From SB25 sp029560875 (lineage in GTDB: Bacteria > Bacteroidota > Bacteroidia > Bacteroidales > Tenuifilaceae): a DNA stretch of 64,000 nt. The stretch lies in NCBI GenBank assembly GCA_035388225.1, contig DAOOPM010000004.1:109800-173799 (forward strand), in the 5' to 3' direction. Below the pieces are notes generated by a model. It had not been told where the DNA came from. It made no database searches and was given only the letters and a program-made list of their open reading frames with translations. Below, piece by piece: positions 1 to 9,328 of this stretch. The translations under genes and the position numbers were made by a program. Position 1 is the stretch's first letter. Every line of letters starts with the position of its first letter.

Positions 1-690
1 ACATATATAATTCCCAATATTCATGGTTGTATCAAGACTCTTCGGAGTTTGGTTGAGTGTCGCCTAAATATTAAAGCAATGGACAGTATCTATTTTTTAG
101 GCGATTACATTGATAGAGGTCCAGATAGTGCTGGGGTGGTTGATTATATTATTGGTCTAAAGGAATCGGGGATTGATGTTAACTGCTTAATGGGTAACCA
201 CGAGCAAATGCTTATTAATTCAATGTTGGGAAAAACTGATTTGACGCTTTGGATGATAAATTCGGGAAAGGAAACTTTACGGAGTTACGGAATTAAATCA
301 ACGTATCGACTGAATATTTTTAAGAGTATCTCCTCTCAGCATTTGGAATTTTATAAATCGTTAAAGTATTATTTTGTAGTTAAGGATAAATTTATTTTAG
401 TTCATGGAGGAATAAACTATAATTCAGAGAATCCATTGTCCGATACCGAGGCTATGCTTTGGAGTAGACCCTCACCTGTGCCCGAGTTGTTTATGCCTGA
501 ACATGTCATTATCCATGGGCATACGCCAACACCAATCGACACTATAATGAGTGATATTAAACTTGGTAGTGGACGAATATTTGCGCTAGATGCAGGTTGT
601 GTATACAAAGGTTACTATCCTGGCACAGGTTACCTTACGGCGCTCAACCTTGAAAAGTGGAAGTTGGATTTTGTTGAATGTATTGATTAG
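1..690 (+). CDS. PPP-family metallophosphoesterase (serine/threonine phosphatase or ApaH-like), 5' end cut
   Basis: The reading frame is open to the left edge, so the start is outside the window and the TTG at 49 is not the likely start. Motifs of the calcineurin-like PPP superfamily are visible in order: an IPNIHGC motif near bases 10-30, GDYIDRGPDS near 100, MGNHEQ near 190, LVHGG near 400 and IHGHTP near 515. These bind the two active-site metals in this family. The first motif normally reads GDxHG or PDIHG; here the metal-ligand Asp is Asn. The protein is probably cytoplasmic and hydrolyses phosphoprotein or dinucleoside polyphosphate substrates; the substrate cannot be told from sequence. 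It converges on the MBL-fold gene, leaving 18 bp between stops. Confidence 0.85.
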   Translation, partial: TYIIPNIHGCIKTLRSLVECRLNIKAMDSIYFLGDYIDRGPDSAGVVDYIIGLKESGIDVNCLMGNHEQMLINSMLGKTDLTLWMINSGKETLRSYGIKSTYRLNIFKSISSQHLEFYKSLKYYFVVKDKFILVHGGINYNSENPLSDTEAMLWSRPSPVPELFMPEHVIIHGHTPTPIDTIMSDIKLGSGRIFALDAGCVYKGYYPGTGYLTALNLEKWKLDFVECID

Positions 691-708
691 TATATCAATA
701 CTCTTTTT

Positions 709-1377
709 CTATCCATGTGGTAATATTATAACCTCTGCTTTATCCTTAAGCATTTCCTTGAATTTAAGTGCATCATCATCACTTCCTTCATAAATTCCAT
801 AATGAACTGGTATTGCCACGGATGCACTGGTATCTAAAACTGCTTGAACGGCATCTTCCACTGAATTCATTGTGTAGGTTTGTCCAAGCGGAAGCATTAT
901 TATATCGCACTTAATGTTCTTCATCTCTGGAATGAGCTCTGTATCGCCAGTGTGGTAAAGCCAAACATTGCAGAGGTTAAGCAGGTAGCCAACCCAGCCT
1001 TTCTCCTTAGGGTGCTTGTCTGCTTTAAGTACGTTATACATTGGAACAGCCTTAATTTGAATACCCTTCCACTCAGTTTCAAAACCAGGCTTGACAGGTA
1101 CAACCTTGGCTGCGCCAAATACCTCAAGTTGGCTGGAGAAATCGGCAGGGCAGAATATCCATGTGTCAGTTGATACAATGAGTTTTAAATCGTCGGGCGA
1201 GAAATGGTCGAAGTGGGAGTGGGTTATTAGAATTAAATCTGCCTTATCGGGTTGTTTTAGCCTAAAAGGGTCGATGTATATTGTTTTTCCACAATTCTGA
1301 ATTTTTACCGAAGCCTGACCAAACCATTGTATACTCTCGGCCAACGCTTCAATATTTTTGGTTGCTTGAGTACTCAT
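709..1377 (-). CDS. metal-dependent hydrolase of the metallo-beta-lactamase fold (UlaG/UPF0173-like)
   Basis: A 222-residue protein with the beta-lactamase-fold metal signature LITHSHFDHFS (HxHxDH) around residues 50-60, then YHTGDTE and IPVHYG, which supply the remaining His and Asp ligands. Length and motif spacing match the small single-domain UPF0173/UlaG-like hydrolases. No signal peptide is visible, so it should be cytoplasmic. The family includes L-ascorbate-6-phosphate lactonase and many members of unknown substrate; nothing in the neighbourhood suggests which applies. It is a single gene between a converging phosphatase and the end of the transglycosylase gene on the same strand. Confidence 0.85.
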   Translation of the reverse strand: MSTQATKNIEALAESIQWFGQASVKIQNCGKTIYIDPFRLKQPDKADLILITHSHFDHFSPDDLKLIVSTDTWIFCPADFSSQLEVFGAAKVVPVKPGFETEWKGIQIKAVPMYNVLKADKHPKEKGWVGYLLNLCNVWLYHTGDTELIPEMKNIKCDIIMLPLGQTYTMNSVEDAVQAVLDTSASVAIPVHYGIYEGSDDDALKFKEMLKDKAEVIILPHG

Positions 1378-1440
1378 AGTTCTATGTTTTAAAGTTTTGA
1401 ATGAACTAAGTTACTAAAAAATAATCCAAAAGTAAATAGC

Positions 1441-3378
1441 CTATTCTTCGGTGAAATCAATAAAATCGATTGTATCTGAAGGAAAAGTGTCCTGTTTAGC
1501 AATTACTTTTTTTGCTTCGCCATTTAGCTTGAATTCGCCAATATTTAGAATAGAGTTGTAATCATCATTGGTGATGTAGCCTCTATTAAGCATTTTGTTT
1601 GAAACAAATTCAAAACTATTCAGCATAAATGGTTTAAGGTGATTTTCGTCCTCAAAAACCCACTTGAATTTTGTTGGGCGAGGTACAATGTAAGCGAGGA
1701 ACAACGCTTCCTGCAAACTTAGCTCGTTTGGTTTTTTATCGAAATAGAAGTGGCTGGCATCCTTGACGCCATAAACATTTGAACCCCATTCAATAATATT
1801 AAGGTATATTTCGAGCATTCGGTCTTTGCTCACAATAGCATTGTGTTCAATCATCCAAACGATTAAGAACTCCTCGAATTTTCGGGTGATATTTTTGTTT
1901 CGGTTTAGGTAAAGGTTTTTAATCAGCTGTTGTGAGAGGGTGCTCCCGCCTCGAGCAAAACGCTTTTCTTTGATATTGCAGGCCATAGCATAACGAATTC
2001 CGTCTAAATCGAATCCTCTGTGGTTGTAGAAACTACCATCTTCGCTAGTTATTATTGCCCAGCGCAGAAATGGCGAAATTTTATCGAGACTAACATAATC
2101 TTTGCCTCCACCAATTCTTATATCTTTTATGAAAACACCTTCGTTGTAAACCTTATGGGTAAAAGTATCGTTAAGAGCATTGAAGTTCGTATTTCCATAC
2201 GATTGAATGTAAAATCCTTTCGATAGTAGTTTTGATTCAATTCTTAAGCTATCGGGATTGTTTTTGTTGAGATTTACCGATAAACTGTACTGGAATTCTC
2301 CATTCAACCTCATTCCACTAATATTGCTAAATAAACTTTTAGGTAACGATTCAATTAGTTCTTGCCATTTATGGTTCCCGATTTTGAAACTTAAATCAAT
2401 TATAGAGTCGTTTTTATAGCATAGCCCAACATTAGCAGTTAGTTTGTTGAAGTTTACTTGTGAAAGAGTATCGATGCAGTAAGATAATGGAGTTATTTTG
2501 AAGATTAAATTTGCCGATACACTATCGGTTTCAACCACAGTTTCTGCAATTCTCTTACCTTGAATTTGCAGATTATTGACCTTAGAGTTAAATAGGAGTT
2601 CGATGTTGTTTTTAGATAAATTTTTAGCTTCCAAGGATACTTTTGCTGAATCGAAAAAGGTAGTGATGCCAAGGAATGGCTCAAGGAATGGTACTTTTGC
2701 TGCACCGTCTTTCCCACTTACAGTTAAGTTTATTGTATTGGATTTTTTATCGGTTACACCGTTTAAAATGAAATAGTTTTCGTTGGTATTATCAACAAAT
2801 CTGGCAACGGCGTTAAATTTCTTTCCAGAGTATTTCCAATTTTGTATGGTTAATAATCCAGAGTATATTGAGTCGGTGTAGTTTAAATTGAAGTTATCGA
2901 CGTTAAACTTCGCTGTTGAAAGGCCAAAGAATTTTTTAATGGCTGTATTTAGCCGTGCAATGGAGTTTGAAGAGTTGCTTATTTTTGCAGTACCTAGGGT
3001 GTTGCTTTTATTGGATAATGAATTTCGATAAGTTAAAACATTATGAATATTGACTTTCGAGTCGGTTATAGTTACCACTAAAGGGTTTATTTTTAAAGTA
3101 AGAAGGTTAAGTAGACTAAGTCTAGTTTCAATAAAATCAGTACTTACAAGAGTATCTGAGTTGTTTAAAATACATAACTCTTCAAGTTGAATTGTTCGTA
3201 AGCCAATGTACCGTAGTTCGTTGGTTTTAATAGTTAGATTGTAATTTTGCTCAATTTTTGATATTTGTCGATTAAACTGATAGCGTGCAATATTGCTTCT
3301 AAAAATAAACCCTAGTGCAATAAGTGCAATAAACACTATTAGGGTGTGTTTTGTTATCTTATTGAAATTTAGTTTCAT
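1441..3378 (-). CDS. GT51 peptidoglycan glycosyltransferase with a large N-terminal periplasmic domain
   Basis: A 645-residue membrane-anchored protein: one N-terminal transmembrane segment (about residues 12-27), then about 400 residues of beta-rich AsmA-like sequence, then a GT51 domain (about 425-600). The GT51 part shows the catalytic Glu in ITSEDGSFYNHRGFD (about residue 445), RGGSTLSQQLIKNL, and the second-Glu region RKFEEFLIVWMIE...LEIYLNIIEWG. There is no transpeptidase domain, so it is a monofunctional lipid II polymerase like MtgA but much longer because of the N-terminal region. It would act at the outer face of the inner membrane. The role of the N-terminal domain is unknown. It lies downstream of the porin-like gene with a terminator between them. 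Confidence 0.85.
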   Translation of the reverse strand: MKLNFNKITKHTLIVFIALIALGFIFRSNIARYQFNRQISKIEQNYNLTIKTNELRYIGLRTIQLEELCILNNSDTLVSTDFIETRLSLLNLLTLKINPLVVTITDSKVNIHNVLTYRNSLSNKSNTLGTAKISNSSNSIARLNTAIKKFFGLSTAKFNVDNFNLNYTDSIYSGLLTIQNWKYSGKKFNAVARFVDNTNENYFILNGVTDKKSNTINLTVSGKDGAAKVPFLEPFLGITTFFDSAKVSLEAKNLSKNNIELLFNSKVNNLQIQGKRIAETVVETDSVSANLIFKITPLSYCIDTLSQVNFNKLTANVGLCYKNDSIIDLSFKIGNHKWQELIESLPKSLFSNISGMRLNGEFQYSLSVNLNKNNPDSLRIESKLLSKGFYIQSYGNTNFNALNDTFTHKVYNEGVFIKDIRIGGGKDYVSLDKISPFLRWAIITSEDGSFYNHRGFDLDGIRYAMACNIKEKRFARGGSTLSQQLIKNLYLNRNKNITRKFEEFLIVWMIEHNAIVSKDRMLEIYLNIIEWGSNVYGVKDASHFYFDKKPNELSLQEALFLAYIVPRPTKFKWVFEDENHLKPFMLNSFEFVSNKMLNRGYITNDDYNSILNIGEFKLNGEAKKVIAKQDTFPSDTIDFIDFTEE

Positions 3379-3458
3379 AAATAGTATTTAAGGTTTTGCA
3401 AAGGTACACCATTCAGTTAAATGTTACGTGTTAAATTCTGCGAAAGCAAATAACAAAA

Positions 3459-3483
3459 AAAAGGTACCTACTGGGTACCTTTT
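3459..3483 (-). terminator. intrinsic terminator of the porin-like gene
   Basis: A perfect 10-bp inverted repeat (AAAAGGTACC / GGTACCTTTT) with a 5-nt loop. On the minus strand it is followed by a run of eight T (complement of 3455-3462). It lies 24 bp after the stop of the minus-strand porin-like gene and upstream of the transglycosylase gene, so the two are probably separate transcripts. Confidence 0.8.
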
Positions 3484-3506
3484 CAATAAAAGACTATAAT
3501 TAATGA

Positions 3507-4760
3507 TTAAAAATCGTATTTAGCGGCGAATGTAATTCTGTTATTGTAAACTGGGTCCATTGAGGATGTAACTTTATGCTTTGCATCCCATGTTTTGCCG
3601 TAAACTGCACCTGCAAGCATATATTCCAGTGCAAATGTTAAGTTTTCTTCTTTATAGGAAATTCTTGGAGAGATTCTATAGAAATAGTCCATATCATCGT
3701 TACGGAAATATTTTACAGTACCAACAGTAAGGCTAGTATAATCATCATCCGCACCTAGTAACTTTGAGTATCCTAAAAATAAACCCAAACCTAATTTACC
3801 AAACCCTTGTTGTAAATCAAACCAAGCGCCTAGAGTTTTTAAACTTGTATATTCATAGTCTTGCTCTGCATTAGCATCTGTACCAGTTTTCATGCCGTAC
3901 CCACCAATCATGTTCAGGTGGGTAAGATTTTGTCCATATAATGCCATTGCTTTAATGGTGGTATTACTAAGTTTAGCCATTACATAAGCATTAAATAGAT
4001 ATTGTCCAATAGTTTTGTTTGTAGTATAGTTAGTCGCAGTCTCAATTCTTGGAGTTAACCATTTATAACCAGCAGAAGCTCCAATCATAAATGTTTTTCT
4101 ATTTCCTAAAGATGCTTGAGCAATTATTTCAGGTAATCCTGAATTTCTTTGAGCCTCAGCAGGACCTGTAGATTTATGATAGCTCTGAGTTAATGCAGTT
4201 AAGCTAAGTTTAACCGATTCGGATGGAAAAACAGTATAACGTACCTGGGGTGAACGATTCAATGCATTAATTGGTACTCCAGCTCCAAAAGAGATGTTTG
4301 CTGGTATAACTTCAGTTACTATTACAGGATGCCAATAGTGCCCGAGCAATAATTCTGATTTTTCCCACTTCAAATTGATTGTAAGGTGGCGTAAGGTTAG
4401 TAGCCTAGCATAATCATTTGCGGTTGCAAAGAAATCTGCTTCAATTAACCCTGAAGTTTTAGCACCAAGAATATCTGGCCCAGAAATCTTTAAACCAAAG
4501 CGGGTTGATAAACTTAACATTTGGAGTTGTAATTGCTCATTTTTATCCTTGCCATTAGCGTCAAGGCTTTCCATTAAAGGATAAAAGTATACTTCACCAT
4601 CGCGAGCATCTAAGGATTTATACGTGTCCAATATTATCTCATAGTTGATAAAACCGTAGGGTTTAATCTCAAATTTTGGCTTTTCGGGCTCTTGTGCTTT
4701 AGTGGTAATTGCACATAATAGAATTAAGGACGTTAGAAATAGTTTCAGATGTGTATTCAT
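3507..4760 (-). CDS. outer-membrane beta-barrel protein, porin-like
   Basis: A 417-residue protein with a clear signal peptide (about residues 1-22, ending TKAQ) and a body of alternating amphipathic beta-strands ending in an aromatic residue (KYDF), as expected of outer-membrane barrels inserted by BamA. The opening FEIKPYGFINYEI resembles DcaP-like/trimeric porin sequences. The likely role is passive uptake of a small solute; no substrate can be assigned. Single-gene transcription unit with its own terminator; divergent from the DUF4421 gene at 4890. Confidence 0.75.
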   Translation of the reverse strand: MNTHLKLFLTSLILLCAITTKAQEPEKPKFEIKPYGFINYEIILDTYKSLDARDGEVYFYPLMESLDANGKDKNEQLQLQMLSLSTRFGLKISGPDILGAKTSGLIEADFFATANDYARLLTLRHLTINLKWEKSELLLGHYWHPVIVTEVIPANISFGAGVPINALNRSPQVRYTVFPSESVKLSLTALTQSYHKSTGPAEAQRNSGLPEIIAQASLGNRKTFMIGASAGYKWLTPRIETATNYTTNKTIGQYLFNAYVMAKLSNTTIKAMALYGQNLTHLNMIGGYGMKTGTDANAEQDYEYTSLKTLGAWFDLQQGFGKLGLGLFLGYSKLLGADDDYTSLTVGTVKYFRNDDMDYFYRISPRISYKEENLTFALEYMLAGAVYGKTWDAKHKVTSSMDPVYNNRITFAAKYDF

Positions 4761-4889
4761 AGCGTTCTTTTAAAAGTTATATTTGAATTTGGTTGTTGCT
4801 AGTTTTTGCATACTATTTGCAAAGGTGATAAATGTTTTTTTATTTTTAAAGGCATTTTGGTGATATTGATTAACATCAAGGTTATGTGT

Positions 4890-5963
4890 ATGAAGTTATT
4901 TTTTACTTTACTGTTACTTTTTGTTAGTTATGTAGATTTAATTGCATCCGATGCAGATTCATTAAGACCCCGTATAGTAGAATTTCCGAGGCATATACAC
5001 TTATACACAAAAATAGGTCCATCCTATTCTCAAATTGAGATTGATAACCCAGATATAGATGAATCGTTACTCTTTAAACCCAACCCACAATCGCTTATTG
5101 GCTTCGGATTTTCTTATTCTTGGTTAGGCTTGGGTTTTAGTTTGCAGTTACCTGCAGAACCGGGAAATCTAGAAAAGTACGGAAAAACTCAAAAGTTCGA
5201 TTTTGAAGCACACATCACAGCCCGAAGATTCATGGTTGATTTAACCCTTAAAAGTTATAAAGGATTCTATTTTTTTAATGCCGATGATTATATTGATAGT
5301 TGGAATGATGGTGATGACTACCCTCAAATTCCTAACTTACAGACTGTCTCTATAGCAACATCGTTTGCATATATTTTTAGTCCCGACAGGTATTCGGCAA
5401 ATGCAGCATATTCGCATACAAAAGCAATGCGTAGGAGTGGTGGTAGCTGGATGCTTGGTGGTTATATTTCGCTTAATGGGGTGGGTTCCGATTCGTCTAT
5501 TGTTCCATTGGTTATTAAGGAATACGTTGACCCTAAGCTTGATATTCGAAATGTTATTTTTTCCAATTTTGGCATTTCGTTTGGCTATTCACATCTATTC
5601 ACACTTTGGCGCAAGTACTATATATCATTTACATTATTACCTGGTTTGTCATTTCAAAATGTGGTTCAGCAATCCTCTATTGATAATACTGTCAAGGAGT
5701 TTAACGCATTATCGATGCGTAATATTACCCGTTTCTCATTGGGTAAGAATGGCGATAAGTTTTACTGGGGTTTATCGGCCTATGTTGAATCAACTTTCCT
5801 TAAGCACAATAGTTCTCAATTAGCCTTAAACTCAGGTCATACCGAAATATTTTTAGGATATAGACTAGATACATCCAATTGGCGCTTTATGAAAGGAGTT
5901 GATAGGGTTATGCATCCTCGTTTCTTAAGATTTATAACTGGTAAACCACCAGTAAGAGAGTAA
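4890..5963 (+). CDS. DUF4421 family outer-membrane protein
   Basis: The frame is open from 4806, but the ATG at 4890 gives a proper signal peptide (MKLFFTLLLLFVSYVDLIAS), so I use it; the ATG at 4884 is an alternative. The mature part is beta-strand-rich with SYSWLGLGFSLQLP, FRGF-like and YxFSPDRYS segments typical of DUF4421, a Bacteroidota family of predicted outer-membrane barrels without known function. It ends 1 bp before the converging AlkD-like gene, with no visible terminator between them. Confidence 0.75.
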   Translation: MKLFFTLLLLFVSYVDLIASDADSLRPRIVEFPRHIHLYTKIGPSYSQIEIDNPDIDESLLFKPNPQSLIGFGFSYSWLGLGFSLQLPAEPGNLEKYGKTQKFDFEAHITARRFMVDLTLKSYKGFYFFNADDYIDSWNDGDDYPQIPNLQTVSIATSFAYIFSPDRYSANAAYSHTKAMRRSGGSWMLGGYISLNGVGSDSSIVPLVIKEYVDPKLDIRNVIFSNFGISFGYSHLFTLWRKYYISFTLLPGLSFQNVVQQSSIDNTVKEFNALSMRNITRFSLGKNGDKFYWGLSAYVESTFLKHNSSQLALNSGHTEIFLGYRLDTSNWRFMKGVDRVMHPRFLRFITGKPPVRE

Positions 5964-5964
5964 A

Positions 5965-6672
5965 TTATTTTTCCATTGCTTTAACTTTCAGTTCTTTGGG
6001 CATTTTCTCTATTGCGTAACGCAATGCCGTTCGCGGCATAATGTGTTTCTTGGATATAACATAATCGAAAACAGCTTTTCGGTTTGACTGACTGGCTGCC
6101 TTTAGCATCCATCCATATCCTTTTTGGACTAAATCGTCATTTTCCAGCAAGAGAATGTTTGCAATATCAAAAATATCGTTGAGAAATAGTCCTTTACGGG
6201 CTGGAATTATTAAAGAAACTGCGGCGGCACGTTTCATCCATCGATTATTGGATTTAGCCCACCGCTTTAGTTCATTAATAAAATTTGGGTACATCTCAAC
6301 AAACTCGCCAACGGTGTGGTTGCACAATGTATCGCATGATGCCCAGTTGTTAACATAGGTACTTACCCATTTTTCAAATACCTTAAAGTCATTGGGTTCG
6401 TATTTTTTGTGGATATAGTATGACCAATTACAGGCAATAAACGATTCTTCTATGTAACCCGATTCCCAGAGCTCTTCGCAGAGTTTAAAAATATCTTTTT
6501 TCGATAAATTCTCAATTTGCTTGAAGTAGGTTTTGCCAATTTTAATTACATCGGCCGATTTTACTCCATGCGATTTAATTTTTTCCTTGAAGAATCGTTG
6601 ACCCGATAAACGAATTTCCTCGCTGGATTTGGCTATAAGTAGATTGCGAATCTCACTAATTATATTTTCCAT
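5965..6672 (-). CDS. DNA alkylation repair protein, AlkD-like HEAT-repeat glycosylase
   Basis: A 235-residue all-helical protein of the AlkC/AlkD HEAT-repeat family, which excises positively charged 3-methyladenine and 7-methylguanine from DNA. The residues known to matter in Bacillus cereus AlkD have clear equivalents: W110 and D114 in NNWASCDTLC, R148 in NRWMKRAAA, and W188 in GYGWMLKAA. Length matches the family. It is probably a cytoplasmic base-excision enzyme. It starts 19 bp downstream of the end of the aminopeptidase gene on the same strand, so the two may be cotranscribed. Confidence 0.88.
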   Translation of the reverse strand: MENIISEIRNLLIAKSSEEIRLSGQRFFKEKIKSHGVKSADVIKIGKTYFKQIENLSKKDIFKLCEELWESGYIEESFIACNWSYYIHKKYEPNDFKVFEKWVSTYVNNWASCDTLCNHTVGEFVEMYPNFINELKRWAKSNNRWMKRAAAVSLIIPARKGLFLNDIFDIANILLLENDDLVQKGYGWMLKAASQSNRKAVFDYVISKKHIMPRTALRYAIEKMPKELKVKAMEK

Positions 6673-6691
6673 AAATATCTACTTTAAATGC

Positions 6692-9238
6692 TTAATTATT
6701 TTTTCTAAAAAGCATATCGGCCGATTGCTTGAGTTTATTTTTTAGGTTTTCCGATACTTGTGGATGGCTATTCAACCAGTCGGTAACAATTTTTGCAGCC
6801 TCAGGACTGCTATGTCCCCAAAGAGTGGCATCGAGCCACATTTTTGGGAAAAAGATATCGCCTGTTTGCTGAATCTCAGGAAGTAAATCGAGCGATGCGG
6901 TTAGGTAATGAATTGAATGCGCTGTGCGCAATGGGTGGTTAAAGTAACGCAGCGCTTCGGTTACCCAAGGTTCAGGTCGGCGATTTTGTGTGTTGAATAG
7001 GCTGTGGAAAAAGTCGTCGCGGATGGCTTCGTCGTTGCTAACGGCACGTTTTACAAATCTGAATTTTGCAAGCCTGTCGTTATTTGTAATCCTATTTAGT
7101 TGAACACCCAATAAACTATCGGCTTCGTGAACCCCACGTACCGCAATTTCTAAGGCTAGATTGGTTAAATCCTGCTCACTAAGTGTAATTCCATCAATTT
7201 TTGCCTTGCTATTCCAAAAATCAACGAGATTCTCTATTGCTTCGCTGGAAAGGGCTATTCTAGTATAGGTTTGGAATACTGGTTTGCGTTCATCAACAGG
7301 AATATTCTTGGAGTTGAAGAGCTTGTAAAGAGTAAACTCAAGGAATTGCGATTGTTTAGTTCGTTCATCCTGTGTCATAAACTGCCACCAAACCATTTCA
7401 ATACTGCTTAGTAAATAGTTGCGGGTTTGTGGTTCCTTTTCTTTGCTAAGCGAAGATAATAGGAAGTTGAAGTACTCCGATTTATTGAGTTTTTCATTCA
7501 AAAATAATTCATTGATTGAAATAAGGTTTGAGGCTCTGGCCACAGCGTCATCAACAACGAACGATGGGTTTATCAATTTATTTAGATTATCCTGTTCTGT
7601 GATAAATTGTCCGTAACCAAGTCCGTTGGAGTTTAAAAGAATAATATCATCCTTAGAATTTACATTGATTTTTACTACCGATTTATTGTGTTTGATATCG
7701 GCGGTTTCTACTTTGGAGTTTTCACCCATTATTGCAACTGAGTATTCCATTGGTATTTCGATTCCTTTTACTTTCTGAGTTAAGCATAAACTCAACAAAC
7801 TATCCTTTTCACTTTTAATTTTTGATGAAATTATTGGCATTTCAGCCTGTTCAACCCATGCTTTGCTCCATTTTTTAAGGTCAACAGGGGTGAGGGTGTC
7901 AAATACCGATATAAGCTCATTCCAGTCAGCATTTGCCATACAATATTGTTTTAGGTACTGCTGAACGCCTTTTTGGAATAGCTCTTCACCCATAGTTTTT
8001 TCCAGTTGCATCATTGCAATTGGCGCTTTGTGATAAATAATATCGCCATAAAGCGTTCCTGCAAACAGTAAATTATCTAAGTTTTGTTGAATAGGGTTGC
8101 TTCCCGAAGTCCTATCGACTGAATATGCTCTTGGGTAATGCGATAATAGAAAACTGAGTTGATGGTTAACTTCAGGAAATTGAGGGTTAACAATTTTATC
8201 GGCCATAAGTCCTGCAAAAACTTCTTTAAGCCAAACATCGTTGAACCAGCGCATTGTAACCAAATTACCAAACCATTGGTGGGCAACCTCGTGGGCAATT
8301 AAGTTGGCTTGTCCTAGTTTTTGGTTAACCGAAGGGTTTTCGTCGAGCAGCAAGCGTGCATCGCGATAAAAAATTGCTCCAGAGTGCTCCATTCCACTAT
8401 ACTGAAAATCGGGGATTAGCACAATGTCAAGTTTGTCGAATGGATAAGGTATGCCAGTATAACTCTCGAGCCAGTTTAAAGAATGAAAATGGCTGCTGAA
8501 AATCGCATCCAAATTTCTTTCAACCTTCTTTAAATCATTTTCACGATGGTATAAAACAATCTTTCGGTTATTCTCAGTTCTGCTTATTGTATCGAACTTA
8601 CCTGCAGCAAATGCGAAAAGATAGGTGCTTAAAGGTTGTGTTTTACCAAACATAAATATGTTGGATGTATCGGTTTGCATTGCATTTTCTGCGGCTGAAT
8701 TAGTAACAGCAGTCCAATCCTTGGGAACCTCCAATGTAAGGTTGAATATCGCTTTCATATCGGGCTGGTCAAAACAGGGGAATACTGTCGATGCCCTATC
8801 GGGAACCAAAAGTGTGTATAAGAAATCCTTTTTTCGGTTAAGAGACGATTCGCCAGCATAAAAATCAATATCAACCCTATTTGCACCCTTATACAAATAC
8901 CAAGCGGGTATAACAATATGACCATTCTCTGGTTTTGTGTTGTAAACGCGGCTATTAACTGTAACGGACTTTAGACTTGAGTCGTTCATCCTATAATCCA
9001 GTACAACTCTTTGTCGTTTCTTCAACTCAAAGCTAATCTCAACCCTTGATGGGATATTAGATTCCACGTGTGATGGAACCGACATATAGATTGAATAATC
9101 GATATTTGAGATATTTTCCCTACGGATTGCGGCAAGTTCCTTTGATACCCCTAGTTCTGGAGTTTTACTACAACTTATTGCAAGTAACAATACTAATGCA
9201 ACGGTAATTGATTTAACTGAGAATAGCTGCTTAATCAT
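6692..9238 (-). CDS. M1 family zinc aminopeptidase, lipoprotein
   Basis: I place the start at 9238 (second Met) because this gives a lipoprotein signal peptide MIKQLFSVKSITVALVLLLAISC with a lipobox Cys; the longer form adds 11 residues without signal character. The gluzincin motif HEVAHQWFG lies at about residues 315-323 with the third zinc ligand Glu in WLKEVFAGL 18 residues later. The substrate-amino-terminus motif is GMEHSGAIFY (usually GxMEN). About 848 residues, matching M1 peptidases with the C-terminal helical domain. It should remove N-terminal residues from peptides in the periplasm or at the cell surface. Divergent from the MarR gene. Confidence 0.88.
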   Translation of the reverse strand: MIKQLFSVKSITVALVLLLAISCSKTPELGVSKELAAIRRENISNIDYSIYMSVPSHVESNIPSRVEISFELKKRQRVVLDYRMNDSSLKSVTVNSRVYNTKPENGHIVIPAWYLYKGANRVDIDFYAGESSLNRKKDFLYTLLVPDRASTVFPCFDQPDMKAIFNLTLEVPKDWTAVTNSAAENAMQTDTSNIFMFGKTQPLSTYLFAFAAGKFDTISRTENNRKIVLYHRENDLKKVERNLDAIFSSHFHSLNWLESYTGIPYPFDKLDIVLIPDFQYSGMEHSGAIFYRDARLLLDENPSVNQKLGQANLIAHEVAHQWFGNLVTMRWFNDVWLKEVFAGLMADKIVNPQFPEVNHQLSFLLSHYPRAYSVDRTSGSNPIQQNLDNLLFAGTLYGDIIYHKAPIAMMQLEKTMGEELFQKGVQQYLKQYCMANADWNELISVFDTLTPVDLKKWSKAWVEQAEMPIISSKIKSEKDSLLSLCLTQKVKGIEIPMEYSVAIMGENSKVETADIKHNKSVVKINVNSKDDIILLNSNGLGYGQFITEQDNLNKLINPSFVVDDAVARASNLISINELFLNEKLNKSEYFNFLLSSLSKEKEPQTRNYLLSSIEMVWWQFMTQDERTKQSQFLEFTLYKLFNSKNIPVDERKPVFQTYTRIALSSEAIENLVDFWNSKAKIDGITLSEQDLTNLALEIAVRGVHEADSLLGVQLNRITNNDRLAKFRFVKRAVSNDEAIRDDFFHSLFNTQNRRPEPWVTEALRYFNHPLRTAHSIHYLTASLDLLPEIQQTGDIFFPKMWLDATLWGHSSPEAAKIVTDWLNSHPQVSENLKNKLKQSADMLFRKNN

Positions 9239-9294
9239 AACGGAAAGATTTACAGCTCTAAAAATATACAATTACAGGTTATAAACAATTATTC

Positions 9295-9302
9295 TATATT
9301 TG
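9295..9302 (+). promoter_or_regulatory. candidate -7 element of the MarR gene
   Basis: TATATTTG matches the Bacteroidota -7 consensus TAnnTTTG and lies 26 bp before the ATG at 9329. No convincing -33 TTTG is present at the expected spacing, so confidence is limited. Confidence 0.35.
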
Positions 9303-9328
9303 CTTTGCTCAATTTTGATATTAATTCG

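Noticed and set aside
5365..5823. 152-residue frame within the DUF4421 gene
   Set aside because: Out-of-frame shadow of a gene with a signal peptide and family match; no family features of its own.
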